From assembly GCF_900005615.1 (NCBI RefSeq), contig NZ_LN832559.1, positions 712,837 through 776,836 on the forward strand: a DNA stretch of 64,000 nucleotides, read 5' to 3'. The position numbers and the translations under genes are program-made. Source of the stretch: Paracoccus aminovorans (GTDB lineage: Bacteria; Pseudomonadota; Alphaproteobacteria; Rhodobacterales; Rhodobacteraceae). Of this stretch, positions 1 to 7,837 are shown in pieces (the first letter of the stretch is position 1; each line of letters opens with the position of its first letter). The notes below the pieces were generated by a model. It did not search any database. It was not told the origin of the DNA and saw nothing but the letters and a program-made list of their open reading frames with translations.

Positions 1-1
1 G

Positions 2-211
2 GAGCATGTGACCGGCACCGTGAAGCTGAAGCTCTACAAGGGCTCGGTGCGCACGGTGGCGCGCTGGTCGGATCATTCGCTCTACAGCGAAAAGCACGTC
101 ACCTTCGAGGACGACGCCGGCGCCTATGACCAGAAGGACGCGGCGGGCTTCATCCGCCTGAACGCGCTGCGGCTGAAGCTGATCGCGGCGCGGAACGCCC
201 GCGTCAAGTAA
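2..211 (+). CDS. argG: Argininosuccinate synthase, C-terminal 69 residues (partial)
   Basis: This is the last part of argininosuccinate synthase, which joins citrulline and aspartate using ATP in arginine synthesis (cytosol). The window opens in frame inside the gene. The tail contains [11 protein letters not shown] and the segment [19 protein letters not shown], both typical of the ArgG C-terminus, and ends ARNARVK before TAA. The N-terminal ATP-binding domain lies outside the window. A strong rho-independent terminator follows 20 bases after the stop, so this is the end of a transcript. argD and argF lie separately at 50-52.5 kb. Identification rests on recognised C-terminal sequence only. 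Confidence 0.85.
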   Translation, partial: EHVTGTVKLKLYKGSVRTVARWSDHSLYSEKHVTFEDDAGAYDQKDAAGFIRLNALRLKLIAARNARVK

Positions 212-231
212 GCCGGTCCCGACACCGACCG

Positions 232-256
232 AAGGCCGCGGTCTCCGCGGCCTTTT
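232..256 (+). terminator. Rho-independent terminator of argG
   Basis: Perfect 10-bp stem AAGGCCGCGG/CCGCGGCCTT with a TCT loop, running into TTTT. It lies just after the argG stop and before the next gene's ribosome binding site. Confidence 0.85.
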
Positions 257-314
257 GCATGCCGGAACGTCCGCCCCGCCCCGCGCGTTGCCCCCAATCA
301 GGGAGGGCAAAGCC

Positions 315-794
315 ATGACGATTCCCAGGAACACCATCTGCCTCTGGTACGACAAGGATGCCGAGGCGGCGGCGCGATTCTATGCCGAGACCTTTCCCGA
401 CAGCGCGGTGACGGCAGTGCGCACGGCACCGGGCGACTATCCCTCGGGCAAGGCCGGCGACGTGCTGACCGTCGAGTTCACCGTGCTGGGCATCCCCTGC
501 GTCGGGTTGAACGGCGGTCCGGTCTTCAAGCACAGCGAGGCGTTTTCGTTCCAGGTCGCGACCGCGGACCAGGAGGAGACCGACCGCTATTGGAACGCCA
601 TCACCGGCAACGGCGGGCGGGAAAGCGAATGCGGCTGGTGCAAGGACCGCTGGGGCATCTCGTGGCAGATCACCCCGCGCACGCTGCTCGAAGCCATGGC
701 GGCGGGCGGCGACGAGGCGAAGCGGGCCTTCGACGCGATGATGACGATGCAAAAGATCGACGTGGCGGCCATCGACGCGGCCCGGCGCGGCTAG
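315..794 (+). CDS. VOC-superfamily / PhnB-like protein
   Basis: A 159-residue protein of the PhnB / 3-demethylubiquinone methyltransferase-like VOC family (vicinal oxygen chelate fold). Members are small cytosolic dimers; most have no assigned reaction. The N-terminus reads NTICLWYDKDAEAAARFY, then a conserved FTVLGIPCVGLNGG strand and the C-terminal segment CKDRWGISWQI, all characteristic of the family. The start at 315 follows GGGAGG at 301-306 with good spacing; an upstream in-frame start at 255 would overlap the argG terminator and is rejected. The following gene begins 41 bases downstream on the same strand. Function cannot be stated beyond the family. Confidence 0.75.
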   Translation: MTIPRNTICLWYDKDAEAAARFYAETFPDSAVTAVRTAPGDYPSGKAGDVLTVEFTVLGIPCVGLNGGPVFKHSEAFSFQVATADQEETDRYWNAITGNGGRESECGWCKDRWGISWQITPRTLLEAMAAGGDEAKRAFDAMMTMQKIDVAAIDAARRG

Positions 795-835
795 AGGCGC
801 TTTCCTTTGCGGGCGGGCCGCGTCAGGATGCGGCC

Positions 836-1375
836 ATGACCCAGATGAACCGCCCCGCCCGCATTGCCATCGTCACCGTCTCGGACCGCGCCTCGCGGGG
901 GGAATACGAGGACAAGGGCGGCCCGGGCGCCGAAGACTGGCTGCGCGCCACCGTCACCACGCCGATGCAGATCAGCCGGACCATCGTCCCCGACGGCCGC
1001 GACAGCGTGGCCGCGACCCTGCGCACGCTGTGCGACCAGGGCACCGACCTGATCCTGATCACCGGCGGCACCGGCCCGGCGCCGCGCGACCAGACGCCCG
1101 AGGCCATGGCCGACGTCATCGAAAAGGAACTGCCCGGCTTCGGCGAGGAGATGCGCCGCGCCAGCCTGCGCGAGGTGCCGACCGCGATCCTGTCGCGCCA
1201 GACCGCAGGCATCCGCGGCGCCACGCTGATGATCACCATCCCCGGCAAGCCCTCGGCCATCGCCACCTGCCTCGATGCGGTCTTTGCCGCCGTGCCCTAT
1301 TGCCTAGACCTGATCGGCGCCGGCTTCATCGACACCGACCCGGCGCGGATCAAGGCCTTTCGCCCCAAGGCCTAG
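836..1375 (+). CDS. mog: Molybdopterin adenylyltransferase (Mog/MoaB family)
   Basis: A 179-residue protein of the MoaB/Mog family, which adenylates molybdopterin before molybdenum insertion. The fold signature is visible: VTVSDRAS near residues 13-20, TGGTGPAPRDQTPEA at about 76-90 (the MPT-binding TGGTG loop) and IPGKPSA near residue 142. Length suits a stand-alone Mog/MoaB domain. It follows the VOC gene closely on the same strand. Its TAG stop lies inside the terminal CTAG of a ~160-bp repeat (1372-1532), so the C-terminus may have been set by that insertion. Whether it is functionally Mog or MoaB cannot be decided from sequence alone. Confidence 0.85.
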   Translation: MTQMNRPARIAIVTVSDRASRGEYEDKGGPGAEDWLRATVTTPMQISRTIVPDGRDSVAATLRTLCDQGTDLILITGGTGPAPRDQTPEAMADVIEKELPGFGEEMRRASLREVPTAILSRQTAGIRGATLMITIPGKPSAIATCLDAVFAAVPYCLDLIGAGFIDTDPARIKAFRPKA

Positions 1376-1532
1376 CAGGCTGATGAAAAGCTGTTCCTCG
1401 CGGGACGAAAAATCGTTCCGGGTCTGGCAAGGATCGGCTGGAAACCGTGTCATTTCCGGCCGATTCGCAGTGAGTTTCCGGTTTTCTGATCCAGTCCGTC
1501 CCGACGCGGCCGCTTTTTCAGCAGTCTGCTAG
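1372..1532. repeat. ~160-bp inverted-repeat-bounded element, copy A
   Basis: This 161-bp stretch begins CTAGCAGGCTGATGAAAAG and ends CTTTTTCAGCAGTCTGCTAG, so its ends are near-perfect inverted repeats of about 20 bp bounded by CTAG. It lies exactly between two convergent genes. The left CTAG provides the TAG stop of mog; the right CTAG provides the TAG stop of frcK on the other strand. The interior shares GAAAAATCGTTCCGGG and the following segment with a second copy at 25603-25766 and a diverged third at about 30636-30794. GCGGCCGCTTTTT near the right end could act as a terminator. It looks like a non-autonomous, MITE-like or REP-like element; no transposase is encoded. Confidence 0.75.
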
Positions 1533-2119
1533 ACATTCGTCAGCCGGATATCGGCGGGCAGAGAGCGGCCGGCCACGGTTTCGGCATTGGCAAGGTCGTT
1601 TTCCAGATGCGCCAGCACCTCGGCCGGAGATTGCCCCAGACCCTGCCAACGCGCGGTCAGCCGGCGGCGCAGTTCCTCGGCGGGCACCTCCAGCATGACC
1701 GACAAGTCCCAGAGCCCGGCAAGCCCGCGCCAGGGCGCGCGGTCCAGAAGCAGGTAATTGCCCTCGACCACCACCAGCCCGGTCTGGGCCGCGACCCGGC
1801 CGGCGCCGGCGATGGCAAGGTCGCGCTGGCGGTCGAAGACCGGATAGACGACCTCGCCGCCCTGTTTCAGCCGACGGATCAGGGCGACGAAACCCTCGGC
1901 GTCGAACGTCTCGGGCGCACCCTTGCGGGGGCGCAGCCCGTCCAATTCCAGCAGCCGGTTGTCGAGGTGGAACCCGTCCATCGGCACCAGCACCGCCCCC
2001 GGCACGGCGGCGACCAGCTCGGCCGCCAGCGTGGATTTGCCCGAGCCGGGGGCGCCGGCAATGGCCACAACATGCCGCCCGGGCCCCAGCCCGGCGATTC
2101 GCCGAAGAATGTCGTCCAT
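1529..2119 (-). CDS. frcK: FrcK-like P-loop kinase of the sugar-uptake operon
   Basis: A 196-residue P-loop protein of the uridine kinase/pantothenate kinase-like superfamily. Walker A is GAPGSGKST at residues 22-30; PMDGFHLDN, EGNYLLLD and LTARW follow, as in nucleoside and sugar kinases of this class. It is the last gene of an frcBCAK-type operon (minus strand), 50 bases downstream of the ATPase gene. In Sinorhizobium meliloti the same gene order accompanies high-affinity fructose uptake and FrcK is a presumed sugar kinase; the substrate here is inferred from that order. The stop codon is donated by the flanking repeat element. Confidence 0.7.
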   Translation of the reverse strand: MDDILRRIAGLGPGRHVVAIAGAPGSGKSTLAAELVAAVPGAVLVPMDGFHLDNRLLELDGLRPRKGAPETFDAEGFVALIRRLKQGGEVVYPVFDRQRDLAIAGAGRVAAQTGLVVVEGNYLLLDRAPWRGLAGLWDLSVMLEVPAEELRRRLTARWQGLGQSPAEVLAHLENDLANAETVAGRSLPADIRLTNV

Positions 2120-2169
2120 GTGCGTTTTCCCGGAAAGGCGACGGGGGCCGAAGCCCCCGCCGGTTTCGT

Positions 2170-2952
2170 TCAGGCGGCCTCGGCCACCTCGTCCGGCACC
2201 TTGGCGCCGGTCATGAAGGCCACCGCATCCGACATGGAATAATCCTGCGGCCTGATCACGCAGAGCCGCCGCCCGAGGCGGTGGATGTGGATGCGATCCG
2301 CAACCTCGAACACATGCGGCATATTGTGCGAGATCAGGATGATCGGGATGCCGCGCGAACGCACGTCGCGGATCAGCTCCAGCACCCGGCGGCTTTCCTT
2401 GACACCCAGCGCCGCCGTCGGCTCGTCCAGGATCACCACCTTGGAGCCGAAGGCGGCGGCACGCGCCACGGCGACGCCCTGGCGTTGGCCGCCCGACAGC
2501 GTCTCGACCGCCTGGTTGATGTTCTGGATCGTCATCAGCCCCAGTTCGGTCAGCTTGTCGCGGGCGAATTTCTCCATCGCCGGACGGTCGAGCTGGCGGA
2601 ACACGCTGCCCATGATCCCGGGCTTGCGCAGCTCGCGGCCCATGAACATGTTATCCGCGATCGACAGGGCGGGGGACATGGCCAGCGTCTGGTAGACGCA
2701 TTCGATGCCATGGCCGCGCGCCTCCAAGGGGCTGGCGAAGCGCACCGGCTTGCCGTCCAGCGTGATCTCGCCCTCGTCGGGCTGCACCGCGCCCGACAGC
2801 GCCTTGATCAGCGAGGATTTCCCGGCGCCGTTGTCGCCGATCACCGCCAGGATCTCGCCCGGCATCAGGTCGAAGTCGCAGTTGTTCAGCGCCGTCACCT
2901 TGCCATAGCGCTTGACCAGGCCGCGTGCCTTCAGAAGCGGTTCTTGCGTCAT
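2170..2952 (-). CDS. frcA: Sugar ABC transporter ATP-binding protein, FrcA-type
   Basis: A 260-residue ATPase that energises sugar import at the inner membrane. Walker A is GDNGAGKSS at 39-47, the ABC signature LSGGQRQ at 152-158 and Walker B VVILDEPT at 172-179. It carries a single nucleotide-binding domain, unlike the tandem RbsA-type ATPases, which matches the FrcA group. The start at 2952 overlaps the permease stop as ATGA, indicating translational coupling; a longer frame starting at 3027 would run deep into the permease gene and is not used. The gene sits between the permease and the FrcK-like kinase. Confidence 0.85.
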   Translation of the reverse strand: MTQEPLLKARGLVKRYGKVTALNNCDFDLMPGEILAVIGDNGAGKSSLIKALSGAVQPDEGEITLDGKPVRFASPLEARGHGIECVYQTLAMSPALSIADNMFMGRELRKPGIMGSVFRQLDRPAMEKFARDKLTELGLMTIQNINQAVETLSGGQRQGVAVARAAAFGSKVVILDEPTAALGVKESRRVLELIRDVRSRGIPIILISHNMPHVFEVADRIHIHRLGRRLCVIRPQDYSMSDAVAFMTGAKVPDEVAEAA

Positions 2953-4022
2953 GCCGATGCCTTTCTGATCCATTGGTCCACCGCCACGGCGAGGATGATG
3001 AGCATGCCAATCAGGAAGAAGGTCCATTGCGGGTCGGTGCCGACCATCTTCAGCCCCATCTCGAACACGCCGACGATCAGCGCGCCGAAGAACATGCCGA
3101 CGATGGATCCGCGCCCGCCGAACAGGCTGATGCCGCCGATCACCACCGCGGTGATGGACTGGATATTGCCCAGCTGCCCGGTCGAGGCCGAGGGCGAGAC
3201 CGAGCCGAAGCGGCCGATCATCACCCAGCCGGCGATGGCGCAGAAAAGGCCGCCCAGCGCATAGACCTGGATCAGGATGCGCTTGGTCCGCACCCCCGCC
3301 AGTTCCGCCGCATCCGGGTCGTCGCCCACGGCATAGACGTGGCGGCCCCAGGCGGTATGGCGCAGCACATAGGCCAGGATGGCGACCAGCGCGACCATCA
3401 GGAACACCGCGTAAAGCACCTTGACCCCGCCCGGCTGGATGGAATTGCCCCAGAATTGCAGGGCGGGGGCCGTGGCCGCGATCTCGGACGAGCGGATGGT
3501 CTCGTTCGCGGAATAGATGTAGTTCGCCGCCAGGATGATCTGCCAGGTGCCCAGCGTCACGATGAAGGGCGGCAGCTTGACCTTGGCGACCAGCCAGCCG
3601 TTGGCAAAGCCCATGGCGGTGCCCAGCGCCAGGCCCGCGGCGATGGCCAGCGGCGCCGGGATGCCGTAGCGAAAGGTGAACTGCCCCATCAGCACCGACG
3701 AGAACACCGCGATGGCGCCCACCGACAGGTCGATGCCGGCGGTCAGGATCACCAGCGACTGCGCGCAGCCCAGGATGCCGACGATGGCGATCTGCTGCAG
3801 GATGGTGGACAGCGTCACCGCCTTGAAGAAATTCGGCGACAGCAGGCCGAAGACGATCAGCGCCACCACCAGCACGATCATCGGCACCGCCGACGGCGTC
3901 ATGTGCAGCCAGTGCTGCAGGCGTTTCAGCGCGCTCTTGTGTTCCTGGAACTCGGCCACCTTTTCCGAGGCGCCCTTCAGGCCTTCCTCGTAGCTGACGG
4001 CCGCCTTTGCATCCGATGACAT
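2949..4022 (-). CDS. frcC: Sugar ABC transporter permease, FrcC-type
   Basis: A 357-residue inner-membrane permease of the branched-chain/ribose type (BPD_transp_2). After a hydrophilic N-terminal ~45 residues with KAAVSYEEGLKG, about nine to ten hydrophobic segments follow; the conserved loop VYAVGDDPDAAELAG and the motif GRGSIVGMFFGALIVG are typical. It forms the channel for the sugar delivered by the binding protein encoded upstream, and its 3' end overlaps frcA by four bases. The 93-base gap to frcB shows no clear terminator, so B, C, A and K probably share one transcript. Confidence 0.85.
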   Translation of the reverse strand: MSSDAKAAVSYEEGLKGASEKVAEFQEHKSALKRLQHWLHMTPSAVPMIVLVVALIVFGLLSPNFFKAVTLSTILQQIAIVGILGCAQSLVILTAGIDLSVGAIAVFSSVLMGQFTFRYGIPAPLAIAAGLALGTAMGFANGWLVAKVKLPPFIVTLGTWQIILAANYIYSANETIRSSEIAATAPALQFWGNSIQPGGVKVLYAVFLMVALVAILAYVLRHTAWGRHVYAVGDDPDAAELAGVRTKRILIQVYALGGLFCAIAGWVMIGRFGSVSPSASTGQLGNIQSITAVVIGGISLFGGRGSIVGMFFGALIVGVFEMGLKMVGTDPQWTFFLIGMLIILAVAVDQWIRKASA

Positions 4023-4115
4023 GGACGGTCTTCCCCCCTTGCGAGGCGCCAGCCAGGGCGCCGCTGCCTGTGATCGGGGCGAGGCAGGCGCCCCGCCCTG
4101 CGGTTCATCGGCCGA

Positions 4116-5138
4116 TCAGCCCCAGCAAAGCTCGGCGCCCTTGGCGCTGTCGATGGATTCGATCCCCTCGACCGGCTTGTCGGTCACCAGCGTCACGCCG
4201 GTGTCGGTGAAGTCCTTGCCCTCGGTCGGCGCCGGCTTGGTGCCGTCCTTGGCGAAGGCGGCGATGGCCTCGATGCCCTTCGCGGCCATTTCCAGCGGAT
4301 ATTGCTGCGCGGTGGCGCCGATCACCCCGTCCTTGACATTCTGCACCCCGGGACAGCCGCCGTCGATAGAAACGATCAGCACGTCCTTTTCGCGGCCCAC
4401 GGCCTTCAGCGCCTCATAGGCGCCCGCGGCGGCCGGTTCGTTGATCGTATAGACCAGGTTGATGCCCGGATCCTTGGCCAGCAGCGATTCCATCGCGGTC
4501 AGCCCGCCTTCCTCGTTGCCCGAGGTGACCTCGTGGCCGACGATGCGCGGGTCGGTCTCGTCGCCCCATTTCTCGGGATCGCCCAGCTCGATGCCGAAGC
4601 CCTGCAGGAAGCCCTGGTCGCGCAGCACGTCCACCGAGGGCTGCGAGATCCCCAGGTCCAGCATCGCGATCTTCGCCTCGGCCGCGGCATCGCCCAGGGT
4701 CGCCTTGGCCCATTGGCCGATCAGCTCGCCGGCCTTGAAATTGTCGGTGGCGAAGGTGGCGTCGGCGGCGTCGACCGGGTCGAGCGGCGTGTCCAGCGCG
4801 ATCACCAGCAGGCCCGCATCCCGCGCCGACTTCACCGAATCGACGATGGCCTTGGTGTCCGAGGCGGTGATCAGGATGCCCTTGGCGCCGTCGGCGATGC
4901 AGGCCTCGACGGCGGCGACCTGGCCCTCGTGGTCACCGTCGATCTTGCCGGCATAGGATTTCAGCGTGATGCCCAATTCCTGCGCCTTGGCCGTCGCACC
5001 TTCCTTCATCTTCACGAAGAAGGGATTGGTGTCGGTCTTGGTGATGATGCAGGCGCTGTCCGCCGCCATTGCCGCGCCCGCGATCAGGGTCAGGGCCGAT
5101 CCCGCAAGCGCCGCGCGCAGCAGTTTGGTCTTGGTCAT
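4116..5138 (-). CDS. frcB: Periplasmic sugar-binding protein, FrcB-type
   Basis: A 340-residue periplasmic binding protein (Peripla_BP_4) that captures sugar, probably fructose by analogy with FrcB, and delivers it to FrcC/FrcA. A Sec signal peptide is clear: [20 protein letters not shown], ending GAAMA before ADSAC. The mature part has [19 protein letters not shown] and an [15 protein letters not shown] hinge-side motif. Start 5138 has AGGAGGAAAGA just upstream; an in-frame start at 5180 lacks a ribosome binding site and would spoil the signal peptide. It is the first gene of the operon, divergent from a ROK repressor gene with a palindrome between them. Confidence 0.85.
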   Translation of the reverse strand: MTKTKLLRAALAGSALTLIAGAAMAADSACIITKTDTNPFFVKMKEGATAKAQELGITLKSYAGKIDGDHEGQVAAVEACIADGAKGILITASDTKAIVDSVKSARDAGLLVIALDTPLDPVDAADATFATDNFKAGELIGQWAKATLGDAAAEAKIAMLDLGISQPSVDVLRDQGFLQGFGIELGDPEKWGDETDPRIVGHEVTSGNEEGGLTAMESLLAKDPGINLVYTINEPAAAGAYEALKAVGREKDVLIVSIDGGCPGVQNVKDGVIGATAQQYPLEMAAKGIEAIAAFAKDGTKPAPTEGKDFTDTGVTLVTDKPVEGIESIDSAKGAELCWG

Positions 5139-5208
5139 GGTGTCTTTCCTCCTGTGGGCGGCGTCCTCCCGCCGGCTCATACGAAAGGCTGCCCAAGAAT
5201 CCGGGGCT

Positions 5209-5236
5209 TGTCAATAAATCAATTTCGTTGATTTAT
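5209..5236. promoter_or_regulatory. Divergent frcB/frcR control region with palindromic operator
   Basis: A perfect 9-bp inverted repeat ATAAATCAA-TTTCG-TTGATTTAT spans 5214-5236 between the divergent frcB and ROK genes. On the minus strand it abuts a consensus -35 hexamer TTGACA (5214-5209), so a protein bound here could block the frcB promoter; no good -10 is visible. It is AT-rich in an otherwise GC-rich region. It lies 20 bases before the ROK start codon and just before that gene's GGAGG, so autoregulation is also plausible. Confidence 0.7.
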
Positions 5237-5256
5237 AGGAGGGGGAGGAACGAGCC

Positions 5257-6450
5257 ATGTCGAAACCCACGCCCGAGGCCGCCACGCCGCAAGGGCTGCG
5301 CAGCCAGAACGAGCGCCTGATCCTGTGGCTGATTCGCAGGGGCGGGCCGATGCCGCGGGCCGCGCTGGCCCAGGCCACCGGCCTGTCGGCGCAAGCGGTC
5401 ACCAACATCACCCGCGAACTGATCGCCGCCGGCCTGCTGGACGCGGGAGGCGAGCGCCGGCGCGGCAAGGTCGGCCAGCCGGTGCTGCCCCTGGGGCTGG
5501 CGCCCGAGGGGGCGCTGTTTCTGGGCCTCAAGGTGGGGCGCCGGGTGGCCGAGCTGGTGCTGGTCGATTTCGCCGGCACGATCCGGCAGCTGCGGGCGCT
5601 GCCGCATGCCTTTCCGGAGCCCGACGCGATTCGCGATTTCGCCGTCGCCGGCGCGGCCGCCATGCTGGCCGAACTGACCGCGGCGCAGCGGTCGCGGCTG
5701 TCGGGAATGGGCATCGCCAGCCCGTTCTATCTGTGGGACTGGGGCGACGAGATGGCGCCCTGGCGCGGCCGCGACCTGCGCGCCGAACTGGCGCAGGCGC
5801 TGGACCTGCCGGTCTGGCTGGAAAACGACGGCTCTTGCGCCTGCGGGGCGGAAATGATGTTCGGCAGCGGCGAACTGCCCGAGGATTTCCTGTATTTCTA
5901 CCTGGCGCATTTCGCCGGCGGCGGCGTGGTGCTGGACGGCAGGCTGCGGCTGGGGCCGTCGCGCAACGCGGGGGCGATGGGCTCCTATCCGGTGCCGGGC
6001 GGGCGGCAGGTGCTGGACGTGGCCTCGGTTTCGGTGCTGGAAACGGCGCTGGGCCGCGACCTGCCGCTGGACGATGCCGGCTGGCGGCTGCCGCCGGACA
6101 TCGCCCGGCAATGGCTGGACGAATCGGCGCGGGTGCTGTCCCATGCGGCGCTGGGGGCGGTCGCGGCTCTGGACCTGCCGCTGGTGGTGATCGACGGCGC
6201 CATGCCGGCGGCGCTGCGGGACGCGCTGGTGCAGGCGACGGCCGGCGCCCTGGCGGGGATGCGCCACCACGGCGTCACCTTGCCCGAGGTGCGCGCCGGG
6301 ACCCTGGGCCGCCGGGCCCGCACGCTGGGGGCGGCCGCGCTGCCGCTCAGCGCCGGCTTCATGCCGGGCGGCGGCATCGCCGTCCCGCGGCCGGGCCGGA
6401 ACGGGCATGAAACCCAGGGTGCGCCCATGCGTTCCCCGCGGGACAGGTGA
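5257..6450 (+). CDS. ROK-family transcriptional regulator of the frc operon
   Basis: A 397-residue ROK-type regulator. Residues ~15-60 form a winged helix (NERLILWLIRRGGPMPRAAL, then ATGLSAQAVTNITREL), and the rest is a sugar-kinase-like ROK domain that normally senses a sugar. The segment WLENDGSCACGAEMMFG corresponds to the ROK ENDANAAA-type motif. It is divergent from the sugar ABC operon, the usual arrangement for a local repressor (compare FrcR of rhizobia). Start 5257 is preceded by GGAGGGGGAGGAA. The palindrome at 5214-5236 is the likely binding site; repressor rather than activator is inferred from the family. Confidence 0.8.
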   Translation: MSKPTPEAATPQGLRSQNERLILWLIRRGGPMPRAALAQATGLSAQAVTNITRELIAAGLLDAGGERRRGKVGQPVLPLGLAPEGALFLGLKVGRRVAELVLVDFAGTIRQLRALPHAFPEPDAIRDFAVAGAAAMLAELTAAQRSRLSGMGIASPFYLWDWGDEMAPWRGRDLRAELAQALDLPVWLENDGSCACGAEMMFGSGELPEDFLYFYLAHFAGGGVVLDGRLRLGPSRNAGAMGSYPVPGGRQVLDVASVSVLETALGRDLPLDDAGWRLPPDIARQWLDESARVLSHAALGAVAALDLPLVVIDGAMPAALRDALVQATAGALAGMRHHGVTLPEVRAGTLGRRARTLGAAALPLSAGFMPGGGIAVPRPGRNGHETQGAPMRSPRDR

Positions 6451-6468
6451 GGAAAGGAAGACGCGGCC

Positions 6469-7407
6469 ATGGCCGACGATCCATACAAGGCGTTGGGACT
6501 GAACAGGAATGCCACTCAGGACGAGATCAAGAAGGCCTATCGCAAGATCGCCAAGACCGACCACCCGGACCTGAATCCCGATCCGGCGGCGCATGAGCGC
6601 TTCAAGGCCGCGTCCTCGGCCTATGATCTGCTCAAGGACCCCGAGCAGCGCGCCCGCTTCGACAAGGGCGAGATCGACTCCCAGGGGCAGGAGCAGGCGC
6701 AGCGGCACTATTACCGCGAATATGCGGAGCAGGGCGACAATCCCTATCGCCAGAGCCACGGGTTCGAGGATTTCTCGGACGTGTTCTCGGACCTGTTCGG
6801 CCAGCGCGCGCAGGCCCGGCGCGGCGGCGGGGCAGGCGGCGGCGGGGCAGGCGCTGGCGGGGCGAGGAGCTTCGACATGCGCGGCCCCGACCAGCGCTTC
6901 ACGCTGGAGATCGACTTCATGACCGCCGCCCGCGGCGGCTCGACCCGCATCACCATGCCCGACGGCAGCGTGCTGGAGGTGAAGATCCCAGAGGGCGCGC
7001 ATGACGGCCAGGTCATCCGCCTGCGCGGCAAGGGCGGCCCCGGCATGGGCGAGGGCGAGCCGGGCGACGCGCTGCTGACGCTGATCGTGGCCGAGGATCC
7101 CGAGTGGAAGCGCGACGGCGACGATGTGGAAACCACGCTGCCCATCACCATCGACCAGGCGGTGCTGGGCGGCAAGGTCGAGGCGCAGACCATCGACGGC
7201 CCGGTCATGCTGACCATCCCGCGCGGCGCCAGTTCCGGCCGGAAGCTGCGGCTGAAGGGGCGCGGTCTCAAGGGCGCCGGCGGCAAGCGCGGCGACCAGC
7301 ATGTCGCGCTGAAGATCGTGATGCCGCCCAAGGTCGACGACGAACTGGCGCGCTTCATGGAGGAATGGCGCCAGAGCCACGCCTATGATCCGAGGAGGGG
7401 CAAATGA
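6469..7407 (+). CDS. cbpA: DnaJ-class co-chaperone CbpA
   Basis: A 312-residue type-B J-domain protein that stimulates DnaK. Residues 1-65 are the J domain with HPD at 32-34; a phenylalanine-containing linker (GFEDFSDVFSDLFG) and a glycine-rich stretch (about 117-133) follow, then two DnaJ C-terminal substrate-binding domains. There is no CxxCxGxG zinc finger, which separates CbpA from DnaJ. The stop overlaps the next start as ATGA, coupling it to its modulator CbpM, a classic pair. A modest GAGGAAAGGAAG stretch provides the ribosome binding site. Confidence 0.88.
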   Translation: MADDPYKALGLNRNATQDEIKKAYRKIAKTDHPDLNPDPAAHERFKAASSAYDLLKDPEQRARFDKGEIDSQGQEQAQRHYYREYAEQGDNPYRQSHGFEDFSDVFSDLFGQRAQARRGGGAGGGGAGAGGARSFDMRGPDQRFTLEIDFMTAARGGSTRITMPDGSVLEVKIPEGAHDGQVIRLRGKGGPGMGEGEPGDALLTLIVAEDPEWKRDGDDVETTLPITIDQAVLGGKVEAQTIDGPVMLTIPRGASSGRKLRLKGRGLKGAGGKRGDQHVALKIVMPPKVDDELARFMEEWRQSHAYDPRRGK

Positions 7408-7754
7408 CCCAGCGCCATTACACCCTGGTCGAGGCGCTCGCGCGGGTCGAGGACCTGACGCCCGAGCAACTGCACCGCTATATCCGCGCCGGCGTCGTGG
7501 TTCCGGTGCAGTCCGAACACGGCCCGCTGTTCCGCGAACTGGACCTGGCGCGGCTCAGCCTGGTCGTGGACCTGGCCGAGGGCTATCACCTGGACGAAGA
7601 GGCGCTGGCGCTGGTGCTGTCGCTGGTCGATCAGCTGCACGGGCTGCGCGGCGACATGCGGGCGATGCTGGACGCCGTGGCGCGCGAGCCGGTCGAGACC
7701 CGGGTGCGGCTCAAGGCCGCGATCCGCGAGGTGCGGGTGGTCGTCCGGGACTGA
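7404..7754 (+). CDS. cbpM: Chaperone modulator CbpM
   Basis: A 116-residue protein of the CbpM family, which binds the J domain of CbpA and inhibits its DnaK stimulation. The N-terminus YTLVEALARVEDLTPEQLHR resembles a MerR-like helical start, followed by a leucine-rich, coiled-coil-like C-terminal half (ALALVLSLVDQLHGLRGD). Its position, overlapping cbpA by four bases, is diagnostic. A putative Pho box for the next gene begins two bases after its stop. Confidence 0.85.
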   Translation: MTQRHYTLVEALARVEDLTPEQLHRYIRAGVVVPVQSEHGPLFRELDLARLSLVVDLAEGYHLDEEALALVLSLVDQLHGLRGDMRAMLDAVAREPVETRVRLKAAIREVRVVVRD

Positions 7755-7755
7755 T

Positions 7756-7794
7756 CGTCACCGAAACGTCACCGCTCCGACAAGGCGCTGTCAC
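7756..7794 (+). promoter_or_regulatory. Candidate four-unit Pho box (PhoB site)
   Basis: The core GTCA occurs at 7757, 7768 and 7790, with GACA at 7779, so four half-sites lie at exact 11-bp spacing. The first pair is CGTCACC-GAAA-CGTCACC and the last is CTGTCAC. PhoB boxes are 7-bp direct repeats close to CTGTCAT separated by 4 bp, so phase and core both match. The array ends about 43 bases before a secreted phytase-like gene, which makes phosphate-starvation control plausible. Confidence 0.7.
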
Positions 7795-7837
7795 GCAAGG
7801 GCGCCAAACCCCGGGGGACCCAACCCCCGAGGATGCC

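Noticed and set aside
5233..7380. A 715-codon minus-strand frame over frcR and cbpA
   Set aside because: Low-complexity, no domain; both plus-strand genes are well supported.
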